Assembly: GCF_950023065.1 (NCBI RefSeq)
Contig: NC_088678.1
Coordinates: 6,190,580 to 6,254,579 of the forward strand
DNA length: 64,000 nt
Direction: 5' to 3'
Source: Planococcus citri
Lineage: Eukaryota; Arthropoda; Insecta; Hemiptera; Pseudococcidae
Made by a program: the position numbers and the translations under genes. Positions 36,201 to 50,100 of this stretch are shown piece by piece. Each line of letters opens with the position of its first letter. Position 1 is the first letter of the stretch. The notes below the pieces were generated by a model that was given only the letters and a program-made list of their open reading frames with translations, did not search any database and had not been told where the DNA came from.

Positions 36201-37680
36201 TTGGATCGCAGGCAGATCTGGCGATCCGAGGGCGGCAGGTCTGATCCTCGATGGCAGGAATGGCAATGTTGCGATTCGTAGGGCTAACATTAACCACACC
36301 TGCTCCATATCTTTGATCAACCGGAACTAAGGTCGCAGAAAATAGTATTACACTATCAACTACTAGATGGAAAACGCATCCGGTACTCCATGTGCCAGCC
36401 TATCACGGCTACCCCTCTTTATGACTGAATGGGTGGTGTCGCAGGGATGAGTAGTACTCCGCACACTTTTCCCCAGCATGGCCAGGACAGAACAATCCGT
36501 GGATGCGTGTACTTAAGCTAACAGAATTCAATTTTTCAAGAAATCACAAGAATCCAGATGGTAGTAAAATTTTGATGATAGATGACGATGGACAGACACT
36601 TAACCTAACAAGGCTGCCCACAACCATTTATATCTAGTACATATGTATATGTCTACACACACACTCCTTGAAACGCTCACCACCAGCCGTACAATTTGAA
36701 CCTGGAAAATGAAAATTGACCCTCTCAGTCCAATGTAACAATATTACAATGGCACAATTCATGCAAACAGTAGATTATTGGACCAATAAGTTGAGAACGA
36801 TCAGGCATGACTTTGCCAGCAATTACTCACTGTATGTAACTTATGCATCTACTAAACTATTTATCTAAATTATTCTAAATTACTCATAATCACTAACCAT
36901 TATAATAGCACAAATCCCTTCCAAAATTGAACCTGAAATGGAAAAAATCACACCCATCAGCCCCAATCAGTTTACCCACTCCATATATGTACTGTACTAA
37001 ATTAATAACTTAAATTACTTCTGAAAACTAAGAATCTCACACCAAATCCCTTCCAAATTTGAACCTGGAAAATGAAAATTGACCATCCCAGTCCAATGTA
37101 ACAAAATATTACCATGGCACAATTCATGCAAACAGTAGATTATTGGACCAATAAGTTGAGAACAATCAGGCATGACTTTGCCAGCAATTACTCACTGTAT
37201 GTATGTATCTACTAAACTATTTATCTAAATTAATCTAAATTACTCATAATCATTAACCATCATAGCCCAAATCCCTTCCAAATTTGAACATGAAATGAAC
37301 AAATCACACCCATCAGCCCCAATCAGTTTACCCACTCCGAGCCTTATACATTAAATCCCTTCCATGTTTGAATCTGAAACAAGAAAATTGTACCCCTCAG
37401 CCCCAATGCAGCCACATAATAATAGCGCATTTTGGGGGAAGAGGGGATTGTTGGGGAAAAAATTGGGGAAAACATGAGGCATAACCTCAGCAGCAATCTC
37501 CCAATGTAAGTATCTATTAAACTATTTATCTAAATTAATCTAAATTACTCGTAATCACTAACCATCATAAACCCAATTCCCTTCTAAAATTGTGTCTGAA
37601 ATGAAAAAATTGCACCCATCAGTCCCAATCTCTCTACTACATTATGTATAACTAAAATCACTCACACAAACTACACATCA
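25801..37680. repeat. Block of eight identical-length 1,485-bp units
   Basis: All eight units carry the S2 deletion (junction CCCACTCCGAGCCTTATAC), which also occurs once before the first landmark (near 25,456). By eye the only difference I found inside the block is one G-to-C change, ATGCCAATG instead of ATGGCAATG, near 30,322. Length is exactly 8 x 1,485. Confidence 0.93.
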
Positions 37681-40600
37681 TGCGCTTGGATCGCAGGCAG
37701 ATCTGGCGATCCGAGGGCGGCAGGTCTGATCCTCGATGGCAGGAATGGCAATGTTGTGATTCGTAGGGCTAACATTAACCACACCTGCTCCATATCTTTG
37801 ATCAACCGGAACTAAGGTCGCAGAAAATAGTATTACACTATCAACTACTAGATGGAAAACGCATCCGGTACTCCATGTGCCAGCCTATCACGGCTACCCC
37901 TCTTTATGACTGAATGGGTGGTGTCGCAGGGATGAGTAGTACTCCGCACACTTTTCCCCAGCATGGCCAGGACAGAACAATCCGTGGATGCGTGTACTTA
38001 AGCTAACAGAATTCAATTTTTCAAGAAATCACAAGAATCCAGATGGTAGTAAAATTTTGATGATAGATGACGATGGACAGACACTTAACCTAACAAGGCT
38101 GCCCACAACCATTTATATCTAGTACATATGTATATGTCTACACACACACTCCTTGAAACGCTCACCACCAGCCGTACAATTTGAACCTGGAAAATGAAAA
38201 TTGACCCTCTCAGTCCAATGTAACAATATTACAATGGCACAATTCATGCAAACAGTAGATTATTGGACCAATAAGTTGAGAACGATCAGGCATGACTTTG
38301 CCAGCAATTACTCACTGTATGTAACTTATGCCTCTACTAAACTATTTATCTAAATTATTCTAAATTACTCATAATCACTAACCATTATAATAGCACAAAT
38401 CCCTTCCAAAATTGAACCTGAAATGGAAAAAATCACACCCATCAGCCCCAATCAGTTTACCCACTCCATATATGTACTGTACTAAATTAATAACTTAAAT
38501 TACTTCTGAAAACTAAGAATCTCACACCAAATCCCTTCCAAATTTGAACCTGGAAAATGAAAATTGACCATCCCAGTCCAATGTAACAAAATATTACCAT
38601 GGCACAATTCATGCAAACAGTAGATTATTGGACCAATAAGTTGAGAACAATCAGGCATGACTTTGCCAGCAATTACTCACTGTATGTATGTATCTACTAA
38701 ACTATTTATCTAAATTAATCTAAATTACTCATAATCATTAACCATCATAGCCCAAATCCCTTCCAAATTTGAACATGAAATGAACAAATCACACCCATCA
38801 GCCCCAATCAGTTTACCCACTCCATATATGTACTAAATTAATAACTAAATTACTATTAAAATCAGAGCCTTATACATTAAATCCCTTCCATGTTTGAATC
38901 TGAAACAAGAAAATTGTACCCCTCAGCCCCAATGCAGCCACATAATAATAGCGCATTTTGGGGGAAGAGGGGATTGTTGGGGAAAAAATTGGGGAAAACA
39001 TGAGGCATAACCTCAGCAGCAATCTCCCAATGTAAGTATCTATTAAACTATTTATCTAAATTAATCTAAATTACTCGTAATCACTAACCATCATAAACCC
39101 AATTCCCTTCTAAAATTGTGTCTGAAATGAAAAAATTGCACCCATCAGTCCCAATCTCTCTACTACATTATGTATAACTAAAATCACTCACACAAACTAC
39201 ACATCATGCGCTTGGATCGCAGGCAGATCTGGCGATCCGAGGGCGGCAGGTCTGATCCTCGATGGCAGGAATGGCAATGTTGTGATTCGTAGGGCTAACA
39301 TTAACCACACCTGCTCCATATCTTTGATCAACCGGAACTAAGGTCGCAGAAAATAGTATTACACTATCAACTACTAGATGGAAAACGCATCCGGTACTCC
39401 ATGTGCCAGCCTATCACGGCTACCCCTCTTTATGACTGAATGGGTGGTGTCGCAGGGATGAGTAGTACTCCGCACACTTTTCCCCAGCATGGCCAGGACA
39501 GAACAATCCGTGGATGCGTGTACTTAAGCTAACAGAATTCAATTTTTCAAGAAATCACAAGAATCCAGATGGTAGTAAAATTTTGATGATAGATGACGAT
39601 GGACAGACACTTAACCTAACAAGGCTGCCCACAACCATTTATATCTAGTACATATGTATATGTCTACACACACACTCCTTGAAACGCTCACCACCAGCCG
39701 TACAATTTGAACCTGGAAAATGAAAATTGACCCTCTCAGTCCAATGTAACAATATTACAATGGCACAATTCATGCAAACAGTAGATTATTGGACCAATAA
39801 GTTGAGAACGATCAGGCATGACTTTGCCAGCAATTACTCACTGTATGTAACTTATGCATCTACTAAACTATTTATCTAAATTATTCTAAATTACTCATAA
39901 TCACTAACCATTATAATAGCACAAATCCCTTCCAAAATTGAACCTGAAATGGAAAAAATCACACCCATCAGCCCCAATCAGTTTACCCACTCCATATATG
40001 TACTGTACTAAATTAATAACTTAAATTACTTCTGAAAACTAAGAATCTCACACCAAATCCCTTCCAAATTTGAACCTGGAAAATGAAAATTGACCATCCC
40101 AGTCCAATGTAACAAAATATTACCATGGCACAATTCATGCAAACAGTAGATTATTGGACCAATAAGTTGAGAACAATCAGGCATGACTTTGCCAGCAATT
40201 ACTCACTGTATGTATGTATCTACTAAACTATTTATCTAAATTAATCTAAATTACTCATAATCATTAACCATCATAGCCCAAATCCCTTCCAAATTTGAAC
40301 ATGAAATGAACAAATCACACCCATCAGCCCCAATCAGTTTACCCACTCCATATATGTACTAAATTAATAACTAAATTACTATTAAAATCAGAGCCTTATA
40401 CATTAAATCCCTTCCATGTTTGAATCTGAAACAAGAAAATTGTACCCCTCAGCCCCAATGCAGCCACATAATAATAGCGCATTTTGGGGGAAGAGGGGAT
40501 TGTTGGGGAAAAAATTGGGGAAAACATGAGGCATAACCTCAGCAGCAATCTCCCAATGTAAGTATCTATTAAACTATTTATCTAAATTAATCTAAATTAC

Positions 40601-42258
40601 TCGTAATCACTAACCATCATAAACCCAATTCCCTTCTAAAATTGTGTCTGAAATGAAAAAATTGCACCCATCAGTCCCAATCTCTCTACTACATTATGTA
40701 TAACTAAAATCACTCACACAAACTACACATCATGCGCTTGGATCGCAGGCAGATCTGGCGATCCGAGGGCGGCAGGTCTGATCCTCGATGGCAGGAATGG
40801 CAATGTTGCGATTCGTAGGGCTAACATTAACCACACCTGCTCCATATCTTTGATCAACCGGAACTAAGGTCGCAGAAAATAGTATTACACTATCAACTAC
40901 TAGATGGAAAACGCATCCGGTACTCCATGTGCCAGCCTATCACGGCTACCCCTCTTTATGACTGAATGGGTGGTGTCGCAGGGATGAGTAGTACTCCGCA
41001 CACTTTTCCCCAGCATGGCCAGGACAGAACAATCCGTGGATGCGTGTACTTAAGCTAACAGAATTCAATTTTTCAAGAAATCACAAGAATCCAGATGGTA
41101 GTAAAATTTTGATGATAGATGACGATGGACAGACACTTAACCTAACAAGGCTGCCCACAACCATTTATATCTAGTACATATGTATATGTCTACACACACA
41201 CTCCTTGAAACGCTCACCACCAGCCGTACAATTTGAACCTGGAAAATGAAAATTGACCCTCTCAGTCCAATGTAACAATATTACAATGGCACAATTCATG
41301 CAAACAGTAGATTATTGGACCAATAAGTTGAGAACGATCAGGCATGACTTTGCCAGCAATTACTCACTGTATGTAACTTATGCATCTACTAAACTATTTA
41401 TCTAAATTATTCTAAATTACTCATAATCACTAACCATTATAATAGCACAAATCCCTTCCAAAATTGAACCTGAAATGGAAAAAATCACACCCATCAGCCC
41501 CAATCAGTTTACCCACTCCATATATGTACTGTACTAAATTAATAACTTAAATTACTTCTGAAAACTAAGAATCTCACACCAAATCCCTTCCAAATTTGAA
41601 CCTGGAAAATGAAAATTGACCATCCCAGTCCAATGTAACAAAATATTACCATGGCACAATTCATGCAAACAGTAGATTATTGGACCAATAAGTTGAGAAC
41701 AATCAGGCATGACTTTGCCAGCAATTACTCACTGTATGTATGTATCTACTAAACTATTTATCTAAATTAATCTAAATTACTCATAATCATTAACCATCAT
41801 AGCCCAAATCCCTTCCAAATTTGAACATGAAATGAACAAATCACACCCATCAGCCCCAATCAGTTTACCCACTCCATATATGTACTAAATTAATAACTAA
41901 ATTACTATTAAAATCAGAGCCTTATACATTAAATCCCTTCCATGTTTGAATCTGAAACAAGAAAATTGTACCCCTCAGCCCCAATGCAGCCACATAATAA
42001 TAGCGCATTTTGGGGGAAGAGGGGATTGTTGGGGAAAAAATTGGGGAAAACATGAGGCATAACCTCAGCAGCAATCTCCCAATGTAAGTATCTATTAAAC
42101 TATTTATCTAAATTAATCTAAATTACTCGTAATCACTAACCATCATAAACCCAATTCCCTTCTAAAATTGTGTCTGAAATGAAAAAATTGCACCCATCAG
42201 TCCCAATCTCTCTACTACATTATGTATAACTAAAATCACTCACACAAACTACACATCA
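37681..42258. repeat. Three 1,526-bp units
   Basis: From the unit starting at 37681 on, S2 retains the 41 bp (ATATATGTACTAAATTAATA onwards) seen also in the older diverged monomers. The first two units of this block share the variant TTGTGATTC (C to T at 37757 and 39283), absent elsewhere. A private A-to-C change (ATGCCTCTACTAA) lies near 38,332. Confidence 0.92.
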
Positions 42259-44149
42259 TGCGCTTGGATCGCAGGCAGATCTGGCGATCCGAGGGCGGCA
42301 GGTCTGATCCTCGATGGCAGGAATGGCAATGTTGCGATTCGTAGGGCTAACATTAACCACACCTGCTCCATATCTTTGATCAACCGGAACTAAGGTCGCA
42401 GAAAATAGTATTACACTATCAACTACTAGATGGAAAACGCATCCGGTACTCCATGTGCCAGCCTATCACGGCTACCCCTCTTTATGACTGAATGGGTGGT
42501 GTCGCAGGGATGAGTAGTACTCCGCACACTTTTCCCCAGCATGGCCAGGACAGAACAATCCGTGGATGCGTGTACTTAAGCTAACAGAATTCAATTTTTC
42601 AAGAAATCACAAGAATCCAGATGGTAGTAAAATTTTGATGATAGATGACGATGGACAGACACTTAACCTAACAAGGCTGCCCACAACCATTTATATCTAG
42701 TACATATGTATATGTCTACACACACACTCCTTGAAACGCTCACCACCAGCCGTACAATTTGAACCTGGAAAATGAAAATTGACCCTCTCAGTCCAATGTA
42801 ACAATATTACAATGGCACAATTCATGCAAACAGTAGATTATTGGACCAATAAGTTGAGAACGATCAGGCATGACTTTGCCAGCAATTACTCACTGTATGT
42901 AACTTATGCATCTACTAAACTATTTATCTAAATTATTCTAAATTACTCATAATCACTAACCATTATAATAGCACAAATCCCATCCAAAATTGAACCTGAA
43001 ATGGAAAAAATCACACCCATCAGCCCCAATCAGTTTACCCACTCCATATATGTACTGTACTAAATTAATAACTTAAATTACTTCTGAAAACTAAGAATCT
43101 CACACCAAATCCCTTCCAAATTTGAACCTGGAAAATGAAAATTGACCATCCCAGTCCAATGTAACAAAATATTACCATGGCACAATTCATGCAAACAGTA
43201 GATTATTGGACCAATAAGTTGAGAACAATCAGGCATGACTTTGCCAGCAATTACTCACTGTATGTAACTTATGCATCTACTAAACTATTTATCTAAATTA
43301 TTCTAAATTACTCATAATCACTAACCATTATAATAGCACAAATCCCTTCCAAAATTGAACCTGAAATGGAAAAAATCACACCCATCAGCCCCAATCAGTT
43401 TACCCACTCCATATATGTACTGTACTAAATTAATAACTTAAATTACTTCTGAAAACTAAGAATCTCACACCAAATCCCTTCCAAATTTGAACCTGGAAAA
43501 TGAAAATTGACCATCCCAGTCCAATGTAACAAAATATTACCATGGCACAATTCATGCAAACAGTAGATTATTGGACCAATAAGTTGAGAACAATCAGGCA
43601 TGACTTTGCCAGCAATTACTCACTGTATGTATGTATCTACTAAACTATTTATCTAAATTAATCTAAATTACTCATAATCATTAACCATCATAGCCCAAAT
43701 CCCTTCCAAATTTGAACATGAAATGAACAAATCACACCCATCAGCCCCAATCAGTTTACCCACTCCATATATGTACTAAATTAATAACTAAATTACTATT
43801 AAAATCAGAGCCTTATACATTAAATCCCTTCCATGTTTGAATCTGAAACAAGAAAATTGTACCCCTCAGCCCCAATGCAGCCACATAATAATAGCGCATT
43901 TTGGGGGAAGAGGGGATTGTTGGGGAAAAAATTGGGGAAAACATGAGGCATAACCTCAGCAGCAATCTCCCAATGTAAGTATCTATTAAACTATTTATCT
44001 AAATTAATCTAAATTACTCGTAATCACTAACCATCATAAACCCAATTCCCTTCTAAAATTGTGTCTGAAATGAAAAAATTGCACCCATCAGTCCCAATCT
44101 CTCTACTACATTATGTATAACTAAAATCACTCACACAAACTACACATCA
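42259..44149. repeat. 1,891-bp unit with one extra L/S pair
   Basis: This unit contains L1-S1-(L2/L1 hybrid)-S1-L2-S2-L3-S3. The hybrid starts as L2 (GACCATCCCAG, near 43,145) but ends as L1 (GTAACTTATGCATC, near 43,264), followed by a second S1. The extra length is 365 bp. A private variant AATCCCATCC lies near 42,977. Confidence 0.9.
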
Positions 44150-47100
44150 TGCGCTTGGATCGCAGGCAGATCTGGCGATCGGAGGGCGGCAGGTCTGATC
44201 CTCGATGGCAGGAATGGCAATGTTGCGATTCGTAGGGCTAACATTAACCACACCTGCTCCATATCTTTGATCAACCGGAACTAAGGTCGCAGAAAATAGT
44301 ATTACACTATCAACTACTAGATGGAAAACGCATCCGGTACTCCATGTGCCAGCCTATCACGGCTACCCCTCTTTATGACTGAATGGGTGGTGTCGCAGGG
44401 ATGAGTAGTACTCCGCACACTTTTCCCCAGCATGGCCAGGACAGAACAATCCGTGGATGCGTGTACTTAAGCTAACAGAATTCAATTTTTCAAGAAATCA
44501 CAAGAATCCAGATGGTAGTAAAATTTTGATGATAGATGACGATGGACAGACACTTAACCTAACAAGGCTGCCCACAACCATTTATATCTAGTACATATGT
44601 ATATGTCTACACACACACTCCTTGAAACGCTCACCACCAGCCGTACAATTTGAACCTGGAAAATGAAAATTGACCCTCTCAGTCCAATGTAACAATATTA
44701 CAATGGCACAATTCATGCAAACAGTAGATTATTGGACCAATAAGTTGAGAACGATCAGGCATGACTTTGCCAGCAATTACTCACTGTATGTAACTTATGC
44801 ATCTACTAAACTATTTATCTAAATTATTCTAAATTACTCATAATCACTAACCATTATAATAGCACAAATCCCTTCCAAAATTGAACCTGAAATGGAAAAA
44901 ATCACACCCATCAGCCCCAATCAGTTTACCCACTCCATATATGTACTGTACTAAATTAATAACTTAAATTACTTCTGAAAACTAAGAATCTCACACCAAA
45001 TCCCTTCCAAATTTGAACCTGGAAAATGAAAATTGACCATCCCAGTCCAATGTAACAAAATATTACCATGGCACAATTCATGCAAACAGTAGATTATTGG
45101 ACCAATAAGTTGAGAACAATCAGGCATGACTTTGCCAGCAATTACTCACTGTATGTATGTATCTACTAAACTATTTATCTAAATTAATCTAAATTACTCA
45201 TAATCATTAACCATCATAGCCCAAATCCCTTCCAAATTTGAACATGAAATGAACAAATCACACCCATCAGCCCCAATCAGTTTACCCACTCCATATATGT
45301 ACTAAATTAATAACTAAATTACTATTAAAATCAGAGCCTTATACATTAAATCCCTTCCATGTTTGAATCTGAAACAAGAAAATTGTACCCCTCAGCCCCA
45401 ATGCAGCCACATAATAATAGCGCATTTTGGGGGAAGAGGGGATTGTTGGGGAAAAAATTGGGGAAAACATGAGGCATAACCTCAGCAGCAATCTCCCAAT
45501 GTAAGTATCTATTAAACTATTTATCTAAATTAATCTAAATTACTCGTAATCACTAACCATCATAAACCCAATTCCCTTCTAAAATTGTGTCTGAAATGAA
45601 AAAATTGCACCCATCAGTCCCAATCTCTCTACTACATTATGTATAACTAAAATCACTCACACAAACTACACATCATGCGCTTGGATCGCAGGCAGATCTG
45701 GCGATCCGAGGGCGGCAGGTCTGATCCTCGATGGCAGGAATGGCAATGTTGCGATTCGTAGGGCTAACATTAACCACACCTGCTCCATATCTTTGATCAA
45801 CCGGAACTAAGGTCGCAGAAAATAGTATTACACTATCAACTACTAGATGGAAAACGCATCCGGTACTCCATGTGCCAGCCTATCACGGCTACCCCTCTTT
45901 ATGACTGAATGGGTGGTGTCGCAGGGATGAGTAGTACTCCGCACACTTTTCCCCAGCATGGCCAGGACAGAACAATCCGTGGATGCGTGTACTTAAGCTA
46001 ACAGAATTCAATTTTTCAAGAAATCACAAGAATCCAGATGGTAGTAAAATTTTGATGATAGATGACGATGGACAGACACTTAACCTAACAAGGCTGCCCA
46101 CAACCATTTATATCTAGTACATATGTATATGTCTACACACACACTCCTTGAAACGCTCACCACCAGCCGTACAATTTGAACCTGGAAAATGAAAATTGAC
46201 CCTCTCAGTCCAATGTAACAATATTACAATGGCACAATTCATGCAAACAGTAGATTATTGGACCAATAAGTTGAGAACGATCAGGCATGACTTTGCCAGC
46301 AATTACTCACTGTATGTAACTTATGCATCTACTAAACTATTTATCTAAATTATTCTAAATTACTCATAATCACTAACCATTATAATAGCACAAATCCCTT
46401 CCAAAATTGAACCTGAAATGGAAAAAATCACACCCATCAGCCCCAATCAGTTTACCCACTCCATATATGTACTGTACTAAATTAATAACTTAAATTACTT
46501 CTGAAAACTAAGAATCTCACACCAAATCCCTTCCAAATTTGAACCTGGAAAATGAAAATTGACCATCCCAGTCCAATGTAACAAAATATTACCATGGCAC
46601 AATTCATGCAAACAGTAGATTATTGGACCAATAAGTTGAGAACAATCAGGCATGACTTTGCCAGCAATTACTCACTGTATGTATGTATCTACTAAACTAT
46701 TTATCTAAATTAATCTAAATTACTCATAATCATTAACCATCATAGCCCAAATCCCTTCCAAATTTGAACATGAAATGAACAAATCACACCCATCAGCCCC
46801 AATCAGTTTACCCACTCCATATATGTACTAAATTAATAACTAAATTACTATTAAAATCAGAGCCTTATACATTAAATCCCTTCCATGTTTGAATCTGAAA
46901 CAAGAAAATTGTACCCCTCAGCCCCAATGCAGCCACATAATAATAGCGCATTTTGGGGGAAGAGGGGATTGTTGGGGAAAAAATTGGGGAAAACATGAGG
47001 CATAACCTCAGCAGCAATCTCCCAATGTAAGTATCTATTAAACTATTTATCTAAATTAATCTAAATTACTCGTAATCACTAACCATCATAAACCCAATTC

Positions 47101-50100
47101 CCTTCTAAAATTGTGTCTGAAATGAAAAAATTGCACCCATCAGTCCCAATCTCTCTACTACATTATGTATAACTAAAATCACTCACACAAACTACACATC
47201 ATGCGCTTGGATCGCAGGCAGATCTGGCGATCCGAGGGCGGCAGGTCTGATCCTCGATGGCAGGAATGGCAATGTTGCGATTCGTAGGGCTAACATTAAC
47301 CACACCTGCTCCATATCTTTGATCAACCGGAACTAAGGTCGCAGAAAATAGTATTACACTATCAACTACTAGATGGAAAACGCATCCGGTACTCCATGTG
47401 CCAGCCTATCACGGCTACCCCTCTTTATGACTGAATGGGTGGTGTCGCAGGGATGAGTAGTACTCCGCACACTTTTCCCCAGCATGGCCAGGACAGAACA
47501 ATCCGTGGATGCGTGTACTTAAGCTAACAGAATTCAATTTTTCAAGAAATCACAAGAATCCAGATGGTAGTAAAATTTTGATGATAGATGACGATGGACA
47601 GACACTTAACCTAACAAGGCTGCCCACAACCATTTATATCTAGTACATATGTATATGTCTACACACACACTCCTTGAAACGCTCACCACCAGCCGTACAA
47701 TTTGAACCTGGAAAATGAAAATTGACCCTCTCAGTCCAATGTAACAATATTACAATGGCACAATTCATGCAAACAGTAGATTATTGGACCAATAAGTTGA
47801 GAACGATCAGGCATGACTTTGCCAGCAATTACTCACTGTATGTAACTTATGCATCTACTAAACTATTTATCTAAATTATTCTAAATTACTCATAATCACT
47901 AACCATTATAATAGCACAAATCCCTTCCAAAATTGAACCTGAAATGGAAAAAATCACACCCATCAGCCCCAATCAGTTTACCCACTCCATATATGTACTG
48001 TACTAAATTAATAACTTAAATTACTTCTGAAAACTAAGAATCTCACACCAAATCCCTTCCAAATTTGAACCTGGAAAATGAAAATTGACCATCCCAGTCC
48101 AATGTAACAAAATATTACCATGGCACAATTCATGCAAACAGTAGATTATTGGACCAATAAGTTGAGAACAATCAGGCATGACTTTGCCAGCAATTACTCA
48201 CTGTATGTATGTATCTACTAAACTATTTATCTAAATTAATCTAAATTACTCATAATCATTAACCATCATAGCCCAAATCCCTTCCAAATTTGAACATGAA
48301 ATGAACAAATCACACCCATCAGCCCCAATCAGTTTACCCACTCCATATATGTACTAAATTAATAACTAAATTACTATTAAAATCAGAGCCTTATACATTA
48401 AATCCCTTCCATGTTTGAATCTGAAACAAGAAAATTGTACCCCTCAGCCCCAATGCAGCCACATAATAATAGCGCATTTTGGGGGAAGAGGGGATTGTTG
48501 GGGAAAAAATTGGGGAAAACATGAGGCATAACCTCAGCAGCAATCTCCCAATGTAAGTATCTATTAAACTATTTATCTAAATTAATCTAAATTACTCGTA
48601 ATCACTAACCATCATAAACCCAATTCCCTTCTAAAATTGTGTCTGAAATGAAAAAATTGCACCCATCAGTCCCAATCTCTCTACTACATTATGTATAACT
48701 AAAATCACTCACACAAACTACACATCATGCGCTTGGATCGCAGGCAGATCTGGCGATCCGAGGGCGGCAGGTCTGATCCTCGATGGCAGGAATGGCAATG
48801 TTGCGATTCGTAGGGCTAACATTAACCACACCTGCTCCATATCTTTGATCAACCGGAACTAAGGTCGCAGAAAATAGTATTACACTATCAACTACTAGAT
48901 GGAAAACGCATCCGGTACTCCATGTGCCAGCCTATCACGGCTACCCCTCTTTATGACTGAATGGGTGGTGTCGCAGGGATGAGTAGTACTCCGCACACTT
49001 TTCCCCAGCATGGCCAGGACAGAACAATCCGTGGATGCGTGTACTTAAGCTAACAGAATTCAATTTTTCAAGAAATCACAAGAATCCAGATGGTAGTAAA
49101 ATTTTGATGATAGATGACGATGGACAGACACTTAACCTAACAAGGCTGCCCACAACCATTTATATCTAGTACATATGTATATGTCTACACACACACTCCT
49201 TGAAACGCTCACCACCAGCCGTACAATTTGAACCTGGAAAATGAAAATTGACCCTCTCAGTCCAATGTAACAATATTACAATGGCACAATTCATGCAAAC
49301 AGTAGATTATTGGACCAATAAGTTGAGAACGATCAGGCATGACTTTGCCAGCAATTACTCACTGTATGTAACTTATGCATCTACTAAACTATTTATCTAA
49401 ATTATTCTAAATTACTCATAATCACTAACCATTATAATAGCACAAATCCCTTCCAAAATTGAACCTGAAATGGAAAAAATCACACCCATCAGCCCCAATC
49501 AGTTTACCCACTCCATATATGTACTGTACTAAATTAATAACTTAAATTACTTCTGAAAACTAAGAATCTCACACCAAATCCCTTCCAAATTTGAACCTGG
49601 AAAATGAAAATTGACCATCCCAGTCCAATGTAACAAAATATTACCATGGCACAATTCATGCAAACAGTAGATTATTGGACCAATAAGTTGAGAACAATCA
49701 GGCATGACTTTGCCAGCAATTACTCACTGTATGTATGTATCTACTAAACTATTTATCTAAATTAATCTAAATTACTCATAATCATTAACCATCATAGCCC
49801 AAATCCCTTCCAAATTTGAACATGAAATGAACAAATCACACCCATCAGCCCCAATCAGTTTACCCACTCCATATATGTACTAAATTAATAACTAAATTAC
49901 TATTAAAATCAGAGCCTTATACATTAAATCCCTTCCATGTTTGAATCTGAAACAAGAAAATTGTACCCCTCAGCCCCAATGCAGCCACATAATAATAGCG
50001 CATTTTGGGGGAAGAGGGGATTGTTGGGGAAAAAATTGGGGAAAACATGAGGCATAACCTCAGCAGCAATCTCCCAATGTAAGTATCTATTAAACTATTT

